This document shows positions 63,859-64,000 of a stretch of DNA of 64,000 bases, in pieces. The translations under genes were made by a program, and so were the position numbers. The stretch is from an uncultured Bacteroidales bacterium (GTDB lineage: Bacteria > Bacteroidota > Bacteroidia > Bacteroidales > UBA932): positions 183,145 through 247,144 of the forward strand of contig CAMJHF010000001.1 in assembly GCA_946405435.1 (NCBI GenBank), in the 5' to 3' direction. How positions within the stretch are numbered: position 1 is the stretch's first letter; every line of letters starts with the position of its first letter. The notes below the pieces were generated by a model that searched no databases, was not told the DNA's origin, and saw only the letters and a program-made list of their open reading frames with translations.

Positions 63859-64000
63859 ACAAAGAAGAGTTTGATCCTGGCTCAGGATGAACGCTAGCGG
63901 CAGGCTTAACACATGCAAGTCGAGGGGCATCGCGGATAGCAATATCTGGCGGCGACCGGCGGAAGGGTGCGTAACGCGTGAGCAACTTGCCCGTATCAGG
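63859..64000 (+). rRNA. 16S ribosomal RNA, 5' end (truncated by the window)
   Basis: The universal 27F region AGAGTTTGATCCTGGCTCAG starts at 63866, so position 1 of the mature RNA is near 63859. ATGAACGCTAGCGGCAGGC and CACATGCAAGTCGAGGGG match Bacteroidota 16S. The gene continues past the window. Confidence 0.97.

Overview
The window comes from a Bacteroidales chromosome with fairly high GC. Three things support this. The first ~140 bases of a Bacteroidota-type 16S rRNA gene lie at the right edge. Many genes carry the Bacteroidota promoter element TAnnTTTG. The gene content is typical of the phylum (DUF4290, FISUMP lipoproteins, UpxY/NusG-like factor, menaquinone genes, Ser-type sulfatases, FKBP lipoprotein, class I fumarase). 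A Rikenellaceae-like or uncultured gut Bacteroidales is plausible, but the sequence alone does not settle the family.

Layout. 1-9 kb: the end of a DASS transporter with an adjoining porin, an AddB/AddA-like nuclease-helicase pair and an FAD oxidoreductase. 9-15 kb (minus): a five-gene operon DUF4290 - ftsK - lolA-like - mnmA - lytic transglycosylase. 15-18 kb: a tightly overlapping cassette of HPr-kinase-like protein, S26 peptidase, PqqD-like protein and ABC exporter, which looks like a peptide modification/export system. 18-26 kb: ApbE, a FISUMP lipoprotein, an RSH enzyme whose synthetase motifs look degenerate, a short ComEC, and ackA - phosphotransacylase - mazG. 26-28.5 kb: a small mobile patch with three palindromic REP-like repeats around a DNA glycosylase and a RAYT transposase gene broken by one in-frame TGA.

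28.5-38 kb: the rsmD operon (minus) and a long plus operon, nrnA-like DHH protein - FKBP lipoprotein - MATE - cytidylate-kinase-like - prfB - fumarase - serB, closed by a perfect terminator hairpin. 38-46 kb: sstT-like symporter, a lipoprotein, two Ser-type sulfatases, an orphan UpxY-like antiterminator, and menA/ubiE. 46-54.5 kb: an AT-richer accessory island with an LRR lipoprotein, an Rpn/PDDEXK transposase-like gene, three 25-bp palindromes at exactly 51-bp period, an OGG-fold-like protein, a fimbrillin-like/BspA repeat lipoprotein and a complete hipB-hipS-hipT tripartite toxin-antitoxin operon. 54.5-64 kb: a small DNA-binding-like protein, a membrane Ser/Thr kinase, an exported protein, eno, an esterase, a SpoU methylase, glyA, groES-groEL, then tandem rRNA promoters, a 15-bp leader stem and 16S.

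A recurrent theme is that the TAnnTTTG box often ends only 3-8 nt before the start codon, including GTG starts. This implies leaderless or nearly leaderless mRNAs, and it shows that several longer TTG or GTG start choices fall inside promoters. All functional calls are from reading motifs; no database search was run.
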